NCBI GenBank assembly: GCA_002315495.1
Contig: DCGJ01000122.1
Span: 6,426 to 41,641 of the forward strand
Length of the DNA: 35,216 nt
Direction: 5' to 3'
Origin: Lachnoclostridium sp. UBA1781
GTDB lineage: Bacteria > Bacillota > Clostridia > Lachnospirales > Lachnospiraceae
Made by a program: the position numbers and the translations under genes
The notes under the pieces: model-generated
What the model was told of the DNA's origin: nothing
The model's database searches: none
What the model saw: the letters and a program-made list of their open reading frames with translations, nothing else
Shown here: one piece after another, positions 16,876-24,410 of the stretch
How positions within the stretch are numbered: the first letter of the stretch is position 1
Layout: the number at the start of each line of letters is the position of its first letter

Positions 16876-18418
16876 ATGTCTCTTTCTTTAAAATCGAACC
16901 AAGAATATCCTTGTAGATTTCCATGCCGTATCCTGTTTCACCCGGTTCCCCGTAAACCATCTCATAGGTACGCTGTCCCTGCTCGTCCTTACCGGCCTGC
17001 ATACAGGCAGTGTGTTCTTCATCTTCTTCGTATAGCTTCTTTGCAAAAGAATAAATGTGTGTAACAAAGAAACAGGTGATCTGATTGTTCGTAAATGCCC
17101 TCATGACATCACCGGCAATCGCCACACTCTCCTTTTCCGAAGGGGAAGCAAAGGCTTCGTTAAGTAAAATCAGGGAATGCGTCTCCATAACATCTATAAT
17201 CTTACTTAACGCACCTAATTCATCCTCCAGATGAGAGGAATCGAGTCGTCTTGAATGCTCCTTGGAGAACAGGGTATAAATGCCCTTAAAGATTCCGGTT
17301 GACATACTCTTTGCCGGCACAAATAAACCGCTCTGTGCCAAAAGCTGAGATACGCCCAGACTTCGAAGGAAGGTTGTCTTACCGCCGTTATTGGTACCGG
17401 TAATCAAGGTTACGGAAGCATTTTCCTTCGTTAAACTACTTGAAACCGGCGCCTTCAAATCAGTAACCGCATAATAAATATCGTATAGTCCGTCAGCTAA
17501 AATATAATTCTGCTCCGGGTGTTCAAAACTCGGGAAACAGGTTGAGCATTGAATATTACTGATTGCCGCATAAAGGTTAATACAACCGTAATAAAATGCC
17601 AGCTGATCACGAAGATCAGTTAAATAAGTTGCAAAATCATCAAAGATCTGCGCATAGGCATCGGCGATATGTAACAATCCATAACGGCGAAGTTCGCTAC
17701 AGTCCGTAAGAAGCTTGGTCTCGCTGTGAGGAATCGATAATTCGTCCTTTTTAATGACGGTCTGAAACAGCGAGTCTACCAAGTCAAATTTATGCTTCGC
17801 ACGGTACTCTTCCAGGTTATTGACAAGAAAATGCCGCATTTTCAGGCCTTCTCCAATGGTTGCACTAATTTGAATCTCGGAACCAAGGGACAGGGAATCA
17901 ACCGATTTTGCACGTTCATGGACAAAATCATTAAAACGCTCATCATATTCCGCCAAAAGATCATCACAAAAAGACTTAAAATTCTGGCTTGAAAAACGCT
18001 CATAGTACTTGGAAACATTGCTCTTTAATGCTTCAAAGCCCTGTACCGCAAGTTCAAGAAGAGCCACCTGATAGGAAATGGCATCATACGGATCCTGCGA
18101 TTTTGCCTGATGTCTGCGGTTATATTTGAAATTTGCGATGTTAGTTAACGATTCTGAAATGGAGTTGTAGATACTTGTAACCGCCTTCGGATGCTCAAGT
18201 GCATCTCTCACACCGGCCTGACGATACAAAAGTTCCGATGGAACCGTAATTGGCATGGACAAAATGCGGCGACAATTCTCAATAATGTTCTTATCATTAC
18301 TTCCCATGGTAAGAAGAATCGCATTTAATTGTAAATCCTCTGAAATCTGCTCAAAAAACGGAATTGGCTCCTGTGCGGAGATTTCACCGGAATATAAAAG
18401 CCTTGCATGCTTTATCAT
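16874..18418 (-). CDS. MutS-like ATPase A (no mismatch-recognition domain)
   Basis: A 514-residue protein related to the core and ATPase domains of MutS. A long helical region (residues 1-320) replaces the mismatch-recognition and connector domains. The ATPase has Walker A GTNNGGKTT (341-349), the signature region SSHLEDELGALSKI, a Walker B-type LILLNEAFAS in which Asn420-Glu421 replaces the usual Asp-Glu, and the switch histidine in FFVTH (His454). Asn-Glu at this place is known in MutS-related Firmicute proteins. The ATG at 18418 is preferred because GGAGG lies five bases upstream; an in-frame GTG at 18430 overlaps that site. It follows the sister gene by 18 bases. It is not a canonical mismatch-repair MutS, and the function is unknown. 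Confidence 0.88.
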   Translation of the reverse strand: MIKHARLLYSGEISAQEPIPFFEQISEDLQLNAILLTMGSNDKNIIENCRRILSMPITVPSELLYRQAGVRDALEHPKAVTSIYNSISESLTNIANFKYNRRHQAKSQDPYDAISYQVALLELAVQGFEALKSNVSKYYERFSSQNFKSFCDDLLAEYDERFNDFVHERAKSVDSLSLGSEIQISATIGEGLKMRHFLVNNLEEYRAKHKFDLVDSLFQTVIKKDELSIPHSETKLLTDCSELRRYGLLHIADAYAQIFDDFATYLTDLRDQLAFYYGCINLYAAISNIQCSTCFPSFEHPEQNYILADGLYDIYYAVTDLKAPVSSSLTKENASVTLITGTNNGGKTTFLRSLGVSQLLAQSGLFVPAKSMSTGIFKGIYTLFSKEHSRRLDSSHLEDELGALSKIIDVMETHSLILLNEAFASPSEKESVAIAGDVMRAFTNNQITCFFVTHIYSFAKKLYEEDEEHTACMQAGKDEQGQRTYEMVYGEPGETGYGMEIYKDILGSILKKET

Positions 18419-18436
18419 AGCTTCCTCCACGGAATA

Positions 18437-19996
18437 TTAGTAAAGATCAATTCCCGAATTATTCTTAATACGGAAATCAATGTGGTCAAAGTTCAGTTTG
18501 TACTTGTCGACGATAGAATCCGAATAGGAAAGCTCCTCTGGGTCCTTTCGAATGATGCGGTATGTTCTTCGGTTACTGCCATCCCCGACAACGGTTGCCT
18601 GAAGAGTTACATATTGATCCGAATTGCCGGACATTTCCGGAGTATCCGTAATATAAAACACAATACCGTGACGTCTTAACAGTTCAAGCAATAGGCTACG
18701 ATTCATATTGAGCGCATCAACCGTCGGTGCCCCCATAAACAATTCGTTTGCGATGATAACAAACCTGGTATCATTCATCTCGGCGAAGGATTTCTTAAGT
18801 AACATGAGTTCGGAGCGAATCGCTCTCTCCTGGTGGTCTTTATCTCCCGCCTCAACCCCAAACACCGTGAAAATGCGGTTAACATACGGGAGTTTTGCGA
18901 TTCTTGCAGGAACCGGAAGTCCCATATTGCCAAAGTAATAACACTGGCCAAAAGCTTTACCAAGTGTTGTCTTTCCACTCTTTTCAGGTCCGATTACAAT
19001 CATGGCCTTTTCATAGTTCGACTTCACAATGTCGTTATAGACCATCTCATCATCTTCGGAAAAAGTAATTGCAAGTGAAACATCATAGCAGTCTCCGAGG
19101 TACAATTCCTTATCCTTGGATATTTTCGGCATAGAGAAAGGAAACCCCTTCTTTTTCATATCAGTAACAAAACCGGTGTAGGCCAGATAGAACTCTAACT
19201 GTCTAACAATTTCAAGTACATCATCGGAAACAACTTTACGATTTAAGGCTAGGAACGTCTCCATATCCCGGTATAAAAGACGATTTTTCTCGCGGAACAA
19301 ATCGGAAACGAATTGTTCCAGATCCGACAGCTCGTCCGTTGGGAAAACCGCTTCCTCAAAGTACTGCGGACGCTTATCCGCATGTCCGTGATGGTACGCA
19401 TTTCGCAAACGATAGGTAAAATCATTCTCATCCTTCTCCATGGAAAAGGTTGCACGATCTTTATTTAATGTAATACGAAAACTCATCTTCTCGAATTCAT
19501 CATTCAATTCAAAGGCCTTCATACGAAGTTTTTTAATATCATCAACATTCAGAATATCATAAAAAAATCGATGCATATAATACAGCCCGATTGCCTTTGG
19601 AGTTGTTTCATTAAACTTAATACAAAGGGTTTCCATTGCGGTATAATACACAATAATACTGTCAAGCAGCCATTTCCATTTCTGAGGTGCATGCGGCGCC
19701 ATCGCTTCATAATTTGCCTTATACTGCTCAGCCTTATGGACACCCTCAACAAATTCGGTAACAATTTTTCGAATTGTAGGATTTTGCAACTCAACCATGA
19801 TTTCATTACGAAATTTGGTTGTTTCAAGGCTATCGGAAAGTTCGACAAAATAAGGTTCGATGTCAGCATTTCCATATTGCTCGATAATTTTGGAAATGAT
19901 GGCATCCAGCCCTAAGTCTTTAAAGAAGGACGGCTTTTGTTTCGATTTTAAATCCTCATATGAGGTAAGAATCGTTGGATGAAATAAGCTGATCAT
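18437..19996 (-). CDS. MutS-like ATPase B, diverged partner of A
   Basis: A 519-residue protein with the same layout as its neighbour: a helical N-terminal region of about 320 residues, then a MutS-type ATPase. Walker A is GPEKSGKTT (336-344). The Walker B segment is FVIIANELFMG, again Asn-Glu (417-418). The later segment is FYITDTPEM, where Asp451 stands where MutS and protein A have the switch histidine. It also lacks a mismatch-recognition domain. The ATG at 19996 has CAGGAG six to seven bases upstream; the frame extends to 20059 but that would run through a terminator-like hairpin. Tandem placement and asymmetric active sites suggest a heterodimer with A. The function is unknown. Confidence 0.85.
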   Translation of the reverse strand: MISLFHPTILTSYEDLKSKQKPSFFKDLGLDAIISKIIEQYGNADIEPYFVELSDSLETTKFRNEIMVELQNPTIRKIVTEFVEGVHKAEQYKANYEAMAPHAPQKWKWLLDSIIVYYTAMETLCIKFNETTPKAIGLYYMHRFFYDILNVDDIKKLRMKAFELNDEFEKMSFRITLNKDRATFSMEKDENDFTYRLRNAYHHGHADKRPQYFEEAVFPTDELSDLEQFVSDLFREKNRLLYRDMETFLALNRKVVSDDVLEIVRQLEFYLAYTGFVTDMKKKGFPFSMPKISKDKELYLGDCYDVSLAITFSEDDEMVYNDIVKSNYEKAMIVIGPEKSGKTTLGKAFGQCYYFGNMGLPVPARIAKLPYVNRIFTVFGVEAGDKDHQERAIRSELMLLKKSFAEMNDTRFVIIANELFMGAPTVDALNMNRSLLLELLRRHGIVFYITDTPEMSGNSDQYVTLQATVVGDGSNRRTYRIIRKDPEELSYSDSIVDKYKLNFDHIDFRIKNNSGIDLY

Positions 19997-20017
19997 CGTA
20001 ATCTCCTGTGAATGAAA

Positions 20018-20048
20018 GAAAAGCACTCGACATGCTCGAATGCTTTTC
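20018..20048 (-). terminator. Strong hairpin between the CBM9 genes and the MutS-like pair
   Basis: On the minus strand GAAAAGCATTCGA and TCGAGTGCTTTTC form a 13-bp stem (one G-U pair) with a 5-base loop GCATG, followed by TTTCATTC. It lies 19 bases after the stop of the CBM9 gene and 22 bases before the ATG of MutS-like B. It is probably a terminator for the upstream operon or a partial one that lowers expression of the pair. Confidence 0.6.
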
Positions 20049-20066
20049 AAGAAAACCATACGAAAA

Positions 20067-21227
20067 CTATCGAAGGGTTATGGTTCCAATTTTACTTAAA
20101 TCCTTATGTGTCATCAGGCTGGTATCACTCCACTGAATAATATAATCACGACCCGAGGAACCCTGTGAATCGTTAACACGAATATCAAAGCCAAGCTGCA
20201 TCCCCTGAACCGCGGTAATACTTGCGAAATCAATAGCAACTTCTATGACATATTCCTCATCCCGATCTTTTACCGAATATTCAATCGCAGTATCCGAACC
20301 ACCGGAACCACATTGAAGTACACCATCACGGGAAATGTAATAATGCTGACAACCGCTTAAATAACTATCCGGTTTCAATCCGTTATCATCCAGATAAATC
20401 TCGATACCATCTTTTCTGGTAATGATGTCCGATTCCACATCCTTCGTGCTATCAGCTATTTCAACAAACAGATACAATTTTGCAGTATCCCAGGAAATGC
20501 GAAATTGACCTGTCGCTCCACTTTGTCCAAAACATACATTTTGAATTAAATACGGCTCAAATTCACTCCATAAATCATCTTCATATCCATCAATCGTGTA
20601 GGACTTAATCTTGGTTACACGTAAGGATACATCGGATTTCTTTGCATGGTACTCTTTATCCTCAGCCGGAGGAATCACCACCTTCTTGGTGGGAGTCGGT
20701 TTTTTTGTTGGTGTCGGAGTGTTTGTTACGCTTCCGCCGGTCGCAGGCGTAACAGTCGCGGTCGGTGTTGCTGTTGGATTATTCGGCTGTGGTGCCTTGG
20801 TTGCGACGGCCTGTGTCGGTTCGACCGCATTTGTCGGATTAGCCGACTTTGTTGGCTCTTGTACACTTGTAACCGTCGGTGTCGACGTATTCTCGGCAAT
20901 CACTGCAGTCGGGGTTGGAGTTGACGTATTCACCACAACCTCCGTTGGCGTTGGTGTCGGCGTGTCTTCAGAAACAACTTCCGTTGGCGTCGGAGTGGCC
21001 GTATCAACTGCTGTAGCCTCCGTTGGTGTCGGTGTATCGGTTGCAACCGGTTCGGTTGGTGCAACCGTAGGTTGTTCTTCGCTTCCGCCGCTCTCCGTCT
21101 GAGCAGGAGTGTCACCGGTTTCCGTAGCAGCGAAAGAACGAAAAACGGTCACGTCAAGAATTGCCATGAAAAGTACACAGCAAACCAATAACAACCCACT
21201 TATTTTAAGTAATTTCCCTCTAGACAT
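20067..21227 (-). CDS. Secreted CBM9-like protein with long Thr-Pro linker
   Basis: A 386-residue exported protein. It has an N-terminal signal/anchor (basic MSRGKLLK, hydrophobic 9-26, possible cleavage near SFAA at 31-34), then a low-complexity linker of about 150 residues (40-190) rich in Thr, Pro, Val and Glu. The C-terminal domain (about 200-386) resembles carbohydrate-binding module family 9: IDGYEDDLWSEFEP, YLFVEIADST, GIEIYLDDNG, YVIEVAIDFAS and LGFDIRVNDSQG. Such domains bind glucans or xylan ends in xylanases, but no catalytic domain is attached here. The ATG at 21227 has AAGGA six bases upstream, nine bases after the related lipoprotein gene. The linker could cross the cell wall. 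The ligand is unknown. Confidence 0.82.
   Translation of the reverse strand: MSRGKLLKISGLLLVCCVLFMAILDVTVFRSFAATETGDTPAQTESGGSEEQPTVAPTEPVATDTPTPTEATAVDTATPTPTEVVSEDTPTPTPTEVVVNTSTPTPTAVIAENTSTPTVTSVQEPTKSANPTNAVEPTQAVATKAPQPNNPTATPTATVTPATGGSVTNTPTPTKKPTPTKKVVIPPAEDKEYHAKKSDVSLRVTKIKSYTIDGYEDDLWSEFEPYLIQNVCFGQSGATGQFRISWDTAKLYLFVEIADSTKDVESDIITRKDGIEIYLDDNGLKPDSYLSGCQHYYISRDGVLQCGSGGSDTAIEYSVKDRDEEYVIEVAIDFASITAVQGMQLGFDIRVNDSQGSSGRDYIIQWSDTSLMTHKDLSKIGTITLR
20874..21056 (-). repeat. Imperfect 36-39 base tandem repeats coding the Thr-Pro linker
   Basis: Within the CBM9 gene, residues about 58-118 repeat a 12-13 residue unit of the form TPTE-hydrophobic-acidic-T-TPTP, for example TEVVSEDTPTPTP and TEVVVNTSTPTP. 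The DNA shows about four imperfect copies. Such coding repeats can change in copy number and alter linker length. Confidence 0.75.
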
Positions 21228-21236
21228 AACTAATCC

Positions 21237-22010
21237 TTACTCAAATGCTAACGTTGCCACACCACCCAAGGTATACTCGGTATAACCACTTGTATCGGCA
21301 AACTGTAATTTCGTTCTTACTTTTCCATCTCTTGCATTTACTACGCGTACATCGAAACCAATGGTGGATTCAATCATTAAGGTTTTTGTTAAAATCGGAA
21401 TACCAACCTCAACATAATACCCTTGTTCACCGTCCGGATAGGTACAATACAGAAATTGATTTTCGGAAGCACCTGTACCAAAAGCAACGGCTCCATCACG
21501 ATTCACCACATAAAAGGCATCGCCCACACCGTATTTATCCGGCATTTCACAGCTCTCGTTTATAAAAAACCATACCGAATCCTGATTGGAAGCATCTTCC
21601 GCGCTGGTATCAGGAGTATCATCAAGAACATGAACCTGAACGAAAAGCATATTCTCGCTCCAGAGAATCTTAAAGGAGGCGGAAGCCGTTTCCTTCTCCA
21701 CAAGTTTCTTGTCGATGGGAGCTTCCACGGCAAATCTCCATACCGCTTCCGGTTCACCGGAAAACGAAGGACGAATGCTCTGCGCATCCGCTACCGGATT
21801 CTCATCAACCGGTTCCGGATGTATTGTCGGAGTCGGTGTGTATGTAACCATCTTCGTAACCACATTTGCTCCGGAAGTAACTTTATTCTCAGAGGAGCCG
21901 CCGGAAGGTCCGTTTGGATTGAAAATATTCAAACCGCATCCACATAGTACGCAAAGAACAAATGCAGACAACAAAAGCAAACGAAATTGTCCAATTCTAT
22001 GTCTTCTCAT
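21237..22010 (-). CDS. CBM9-like lipoprotein
   Basis: A 257-residue protein with a lipoprotein signal peptide: basic MRRHRIGQFR, a hydrophobic stretch and the lipobox VLCGCG, giving a lipid-modified cysteine near residue 24-26. A short Gly/Ser/Pro/Thr-rich spacer (to about residue 75) leads to a CBM9-like domain: MLFVQVHVLDDTPD, DSVWFFINESCEMP, YYVEVGIPI and IGFDVRVVNARDGK align by eye with the protein encoded next. The two are diverged paralogues. It follows the U32 protease-like gene by 16 bases in the same direction. It is expected on the outer face of the membrane. There is no catalytic domain, and a role in sugar or wall-polymer binding is inferred from the fold. Confidence 0.82.
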   Translation of the reverse strand: MRRHRIGQFRLLLLSAFVLCVLCGCGLNIFNPNGPSGGSSENKVTSGANVVTKMVTYTPTPTIHPEPVDENPVADAQSIRPSFSGEPEAVWRFAVEAPIDKKLVEKETASASFKILWSENMLFVQVHVLDDTPDTSAEDASNQDSVWFFINESCEMPDKYGVGDAFYVVNRDGAVAFGTGASENQFLYCTYPDGEQGYYVEVGIPILTKTLMIESTIGFDVRVVNARDGKVRTKLQFADTSGYTEYTLGGVATLAFE

Positions 22011-22026
22011 TAGTAAATGCCCTGTC

Positions 22027-23313
22027 TTAGACAGTTTTCCCTTTCATTCTCATAATCTGATAATCCTCGACTGCAACATCAAATTCAGCGGTAATCATCT
22101 TCTTCGGATGTGGGCAGGAGGTGATTTCATTTCCGTCTTCATCCTTCATGGAAACAACATGAGCAACATGATTTTCTCCGTTCGGACACATAATCTCAAT
22201 CTCATCTCCGACAGAAAATTTGTTGCGCTGTTCAAAATGCCCGTATGTTCCGTTACAATCCGTTAAATACCCGAGGTAAATGTATTCTTTAATATAAAAA
22301 TTGTCTTCATAAACCTGGGAGTCCCCATCGGTTGGATGGAAGAAAAATCCGGTCGTGTAACTGCGATAGGTACATTTGCTGATTTCTTCATGATACCACT
22401 CACGATTTTTTTCATAAAGCTCCGGATCTTCGAAAAAATCATCAATTGCCTTTCGATAGGTTCTTGCAACAACTGCGACGTAAAGAGCAGTCTTCATTCT
22501 TCCCTCAATCTTAAAGCTGTCGATACCGGATATAATAAGCTCCGGAATATGATCAATCATGCAAAGATCCTTAGAATTAAAAATGTAAGTACCGCGTTCA
22601 TTTTCCATCACCGGAAAATACTCACCAGGACGGTTTTCTTCTTCCAGATAAAATGGTCCGATCTCATGCTCCTCGGTTACATCAAGCGGAGCCTTATCGA
22701 ACAAACGATACTTCCATCGACACGGATGCGTGCAAGCACCCAGATTCGCATCACGCCCTGTCATATAAGCAGACAACAGACATCTTCCACTATAGGAAAT
22801 GCACATTGCCCCGTGAATAAAGGTTTCAATCTCCATCTCAGGCGGAATGTTGTCACGGATACCACGCAATTCCTCTAAGGAGAGTTCTCTTCCGCTTACA
22901 ACACGCTTTGCTCCCTGTTCCCACCAAAACTGATAGGTCATGAAATTTACATTATTCGCCTGTGTACTGATGTGAAGCTCCACATCCGGACAATACTTCT
23001 TCGCAAGAGCAAAAACTCCCGGATCGGAAATAATCAAGGCGTCGGGACGAAGCGCATTTAGCTTACGAAAATATTCGGAAATGCCGGCCAAATCCCGATT
23101 ATGAGCGGTAATATTCGCAGTAATGTAGATCTTCTTACCGGCGTCATGCACCATTGCAATTGCCTGTTCCAGATCTTCATCCGAGAAATTTTTCGCTTTG
23201 GCACGAAGTCCATAAAGCTCGCCACCTACATAAACCGCATCTGCGCCATAGGTAATCGCAATCTTCAGTACCTCAAGACTTCCTGCCGGAATCAATAGTT
23301 CCGGTTTCTTCAT
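22027..23313 (-). CDS. trhP: U32-family protein TrhP-like, tRNA 5-hydroxyuridine synthesis
   Basis: A 428-residue member of the peptidase U32 family. It begins MKKPELLIPAGSLEVLKIAI and carries the family signature ETFIHGAMCISYSGRCLLS, with further cysteines in GACTHPCRWKY that are probably iron-sulfur ligands. Members of this family (E. coli TrhP; B. subtilis YrrN/YrrO) are needed to form 5-hydroxyuridine at tRNA position 34, rather than acting as ordinary proteases. The gene begins 4 bases after the stop of trmR, which methylates that product, matching the yrrM-yrrN-yrrO order of Bacillus. Only one U32 copy is present here instead of two. Function is inferred from family and context. Confidence 0.9.
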   Translation of the reverse strand: MKKPELLIPAGSLEVLKIAITYGADAVYVGGELYGLRAKAKNFSDEDLEQAIAMVHDAGKKIYITANITAHNRDLAGISEYFRKLNALRPDALIISDPGVFALAKKYCPDVELHISTQANNVNFMTYQFWWEQGAKRVVSGRELSLEELRGIRDNIPPEMEIETFIHGAMCISYSGRCLLSAYMTGRDANLGACTHPCRWKYRLFDKAPLDVTEEHEIGPFYLEEENRPGEYFPVMENERGTYIFNSKDLCMIDHIPELIISGIDSFKIEGRMKTALYVAVVARTYRKAIDDFFEDPELYEKNREWYHEEISKCTYRSYTTGFFFHPTDGDSQVYEDNFYIKEYIYLGYLTDCNGTYGHFEQRNKFSVGDEIEIMCPNGENHVAHVVSMKDEDGNEITSCPHPKKMITAEFDVAVEDYQIMRMKGKTV

Positions 23314-23317
23314 GGAA

Positions 23318-23980
23318 TCAATCCTTCCTCACACTGGCCGTCATCCCGTCTCCAACCGGTAAAACTACGGAGGAAAGACGTTCCGAAGCCATCAAATCAT
23401 TAATATAATCCCGCATGCGCATATGAATGGTGCGGTTTCTTCTTGTTACGGTAAATTTGGAATCCGATAAGCTTCCTTCCTGAAAGATATTATCGGTAAC
23501 AAGCACGGCACCGGGATCCATCATCCTAAGAATCAGTTTGAGATAGACCGGATATTGCGCTTTTGCGGCATCCAGGAAGATAAAATCGTATGTTTCTCCT
23601 CGCTCAGCCAACTCCGTAAGTACTTCTTCCGCATCTCCCGAAAGCACCGATACTCGCTCGGCCAGTCCAAACTCAACAAAATGCTCTCTGGCCTCCAAAA
23701 CCTTCTCCGGCATCTTTTCAATGGTAGTAATCGAGAGTTCGAAGTCGCAATTTGCCATAAATGCTGCAGAAAACCCGATTGCCGTCCCAACTTCAAGCAC
23801 CTTCTTCGGCTTTCTTAACGAAAGTAAAAAGCGAAGAAGTGACATCGCCTCTCTCCGAATTACCGGTACTTCTCTCTTTCTGGCATCCTCATAAAGTTCC
23901 TCGAGGTGCTTCGGAAGGTCGGGCTCCAATGAAGCAATATATTCCGATACGTGCGGATTCACGAGCATGGTATCTATCAT
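23318..23980 (-). CDS. trmR: tRNA 5-hydroxyuridine methyltransferase TrmR (YrrM)
   Basis: A 220-residue class I SAM-dependent O-methyltransferase. The SAM motif is KVLEVGTAIGFSAAFMA, with the acidic residue of TTIEKMPE downstream and the metal-site stretch FIFLDAAKAQYPVYL and VLVTDNIFQEG typical of the COMT-like family. In Bacillus TrmR converts 5-hydroxyuridine to 5-methoxyuridine at wobble position 34. The immediately following trhP gene supplies the precursor. The ATG overlaps the TGA of the preceding MltG-like gene (ATGA), indicating translational coupling. A second in-frame ATG lies four codons downstream. Confidence 0.9.
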   Translation of the reverse strand: MIDTMLVNPHVSEYIASLEPDLPKHLEELYEDARKREVPVIRREAMSLLRFLLSLRKPKKVLEVGTAIGFSAAFMANCDFELSITTIEKMPEKVLEAREHFVEFGLAERVSVLSGDAEEVLTELAERGETYDFIFLDAAKAQYPVYLKLILRMMDPGAVLVTDNIFQEGSLSDSKFTVTRRNRTIHMRMRDYINDLMASERLSSVVLPVGDGMTASVRKD

Positions 23981-24393
23981 TCGATGACAACCTCCGTGCT
24001 CTCCTTTTCATAATCGGATATGATACGTAAAATCTGCTCGTAATCCATACTACTGTTTAACGTATACTGCCCCGGCATAATGGTGCAGTCGAGCATCTTT
24101 GTTTTAATGTAAAATGTGGTATCGTCAACAATTAGTCCACATCGTTCCAATTTCTTGGCAACTTCTTTGGTGGAATCTCCCATTTCGATGAAAAACTCCA
24201 TCTCAACAGCTTCCTCCTCCGTCGTTACCGAAACCGGTCCGAATAGCTGATAACAAAAGTTATAAGCATATTTGCTCAGGAAAATGACAGCAATCACAGC
24301 TAACACGTAAAACAGAATATCAAAAAAGATACGTGCTGTATTCGTGGTTAATTTCATCATGAATTTACCGCTGTTCGACGCTCTTTTAGCCAT
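23977..24393 (-). CDS. Mini MltG-like membrane protein lacking the transglycosylase domain
   Basis: A 138-residue protein with a basic N-terminus (MAKRASNSGKFMMK), one membrane segment at about residues 22-43, and an outer part of about 90 residues. That part resembles the LysM-like N-terminal subdomain of MltG: FFIEMGDSTKEVAKKLERCGLIVDDTTFYI and MPGQYTLNSSMDYEQILRII. Full MltG proteins are about 340-370 residues and end in the YceG catalytic domain with an essential glutamate, which is absent here. The gene sits where the MltG homologue yrrL sits in Bacillus (between ruvX/yrzB and yrrM). It may be a regulator or remnant of MltG. No stop or frameshift follows in the same frame to suggest a recent break. 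Confidence 0.78.
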   Translation of the reverse strand: MAKRASNSGKFMMKLTTNTARIFFDILFYVLAVIAVIFLSKYAYNFCYQLFGPVSVTTEEEAVEMEFFIEMGDSTKEVAKKLERCGLIVDDTTFYIKTKMLDCTIMPGQYTLNSSMDYEQILRIISDYEKESTEVVIE

Positions 24394-24410
24394 TTCTTCT
24401 CCTTCCCGGA

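Noticed and set aside
19997..20059. Longer N-terminus for MutS-like B starting at 20059
   Set aside because: It would run through a 13-bp terminator-like hairpin. The ATG at 19996 has a good AGGAG site and gives a sensible start.
20874..21056. Possible CRISPR-like or intergenic tandem repeats
   Set aside because: The repeats are imperfect, in frame, and code for a Thr-Pro protein linker.
20611..21102. A 163-codon Val/Gly-rich plus-strand frame opposite the CBM9 gene
   Set aside because: It is the antisense reading of the Thr-Pro linker repeats and has no independent start signals.
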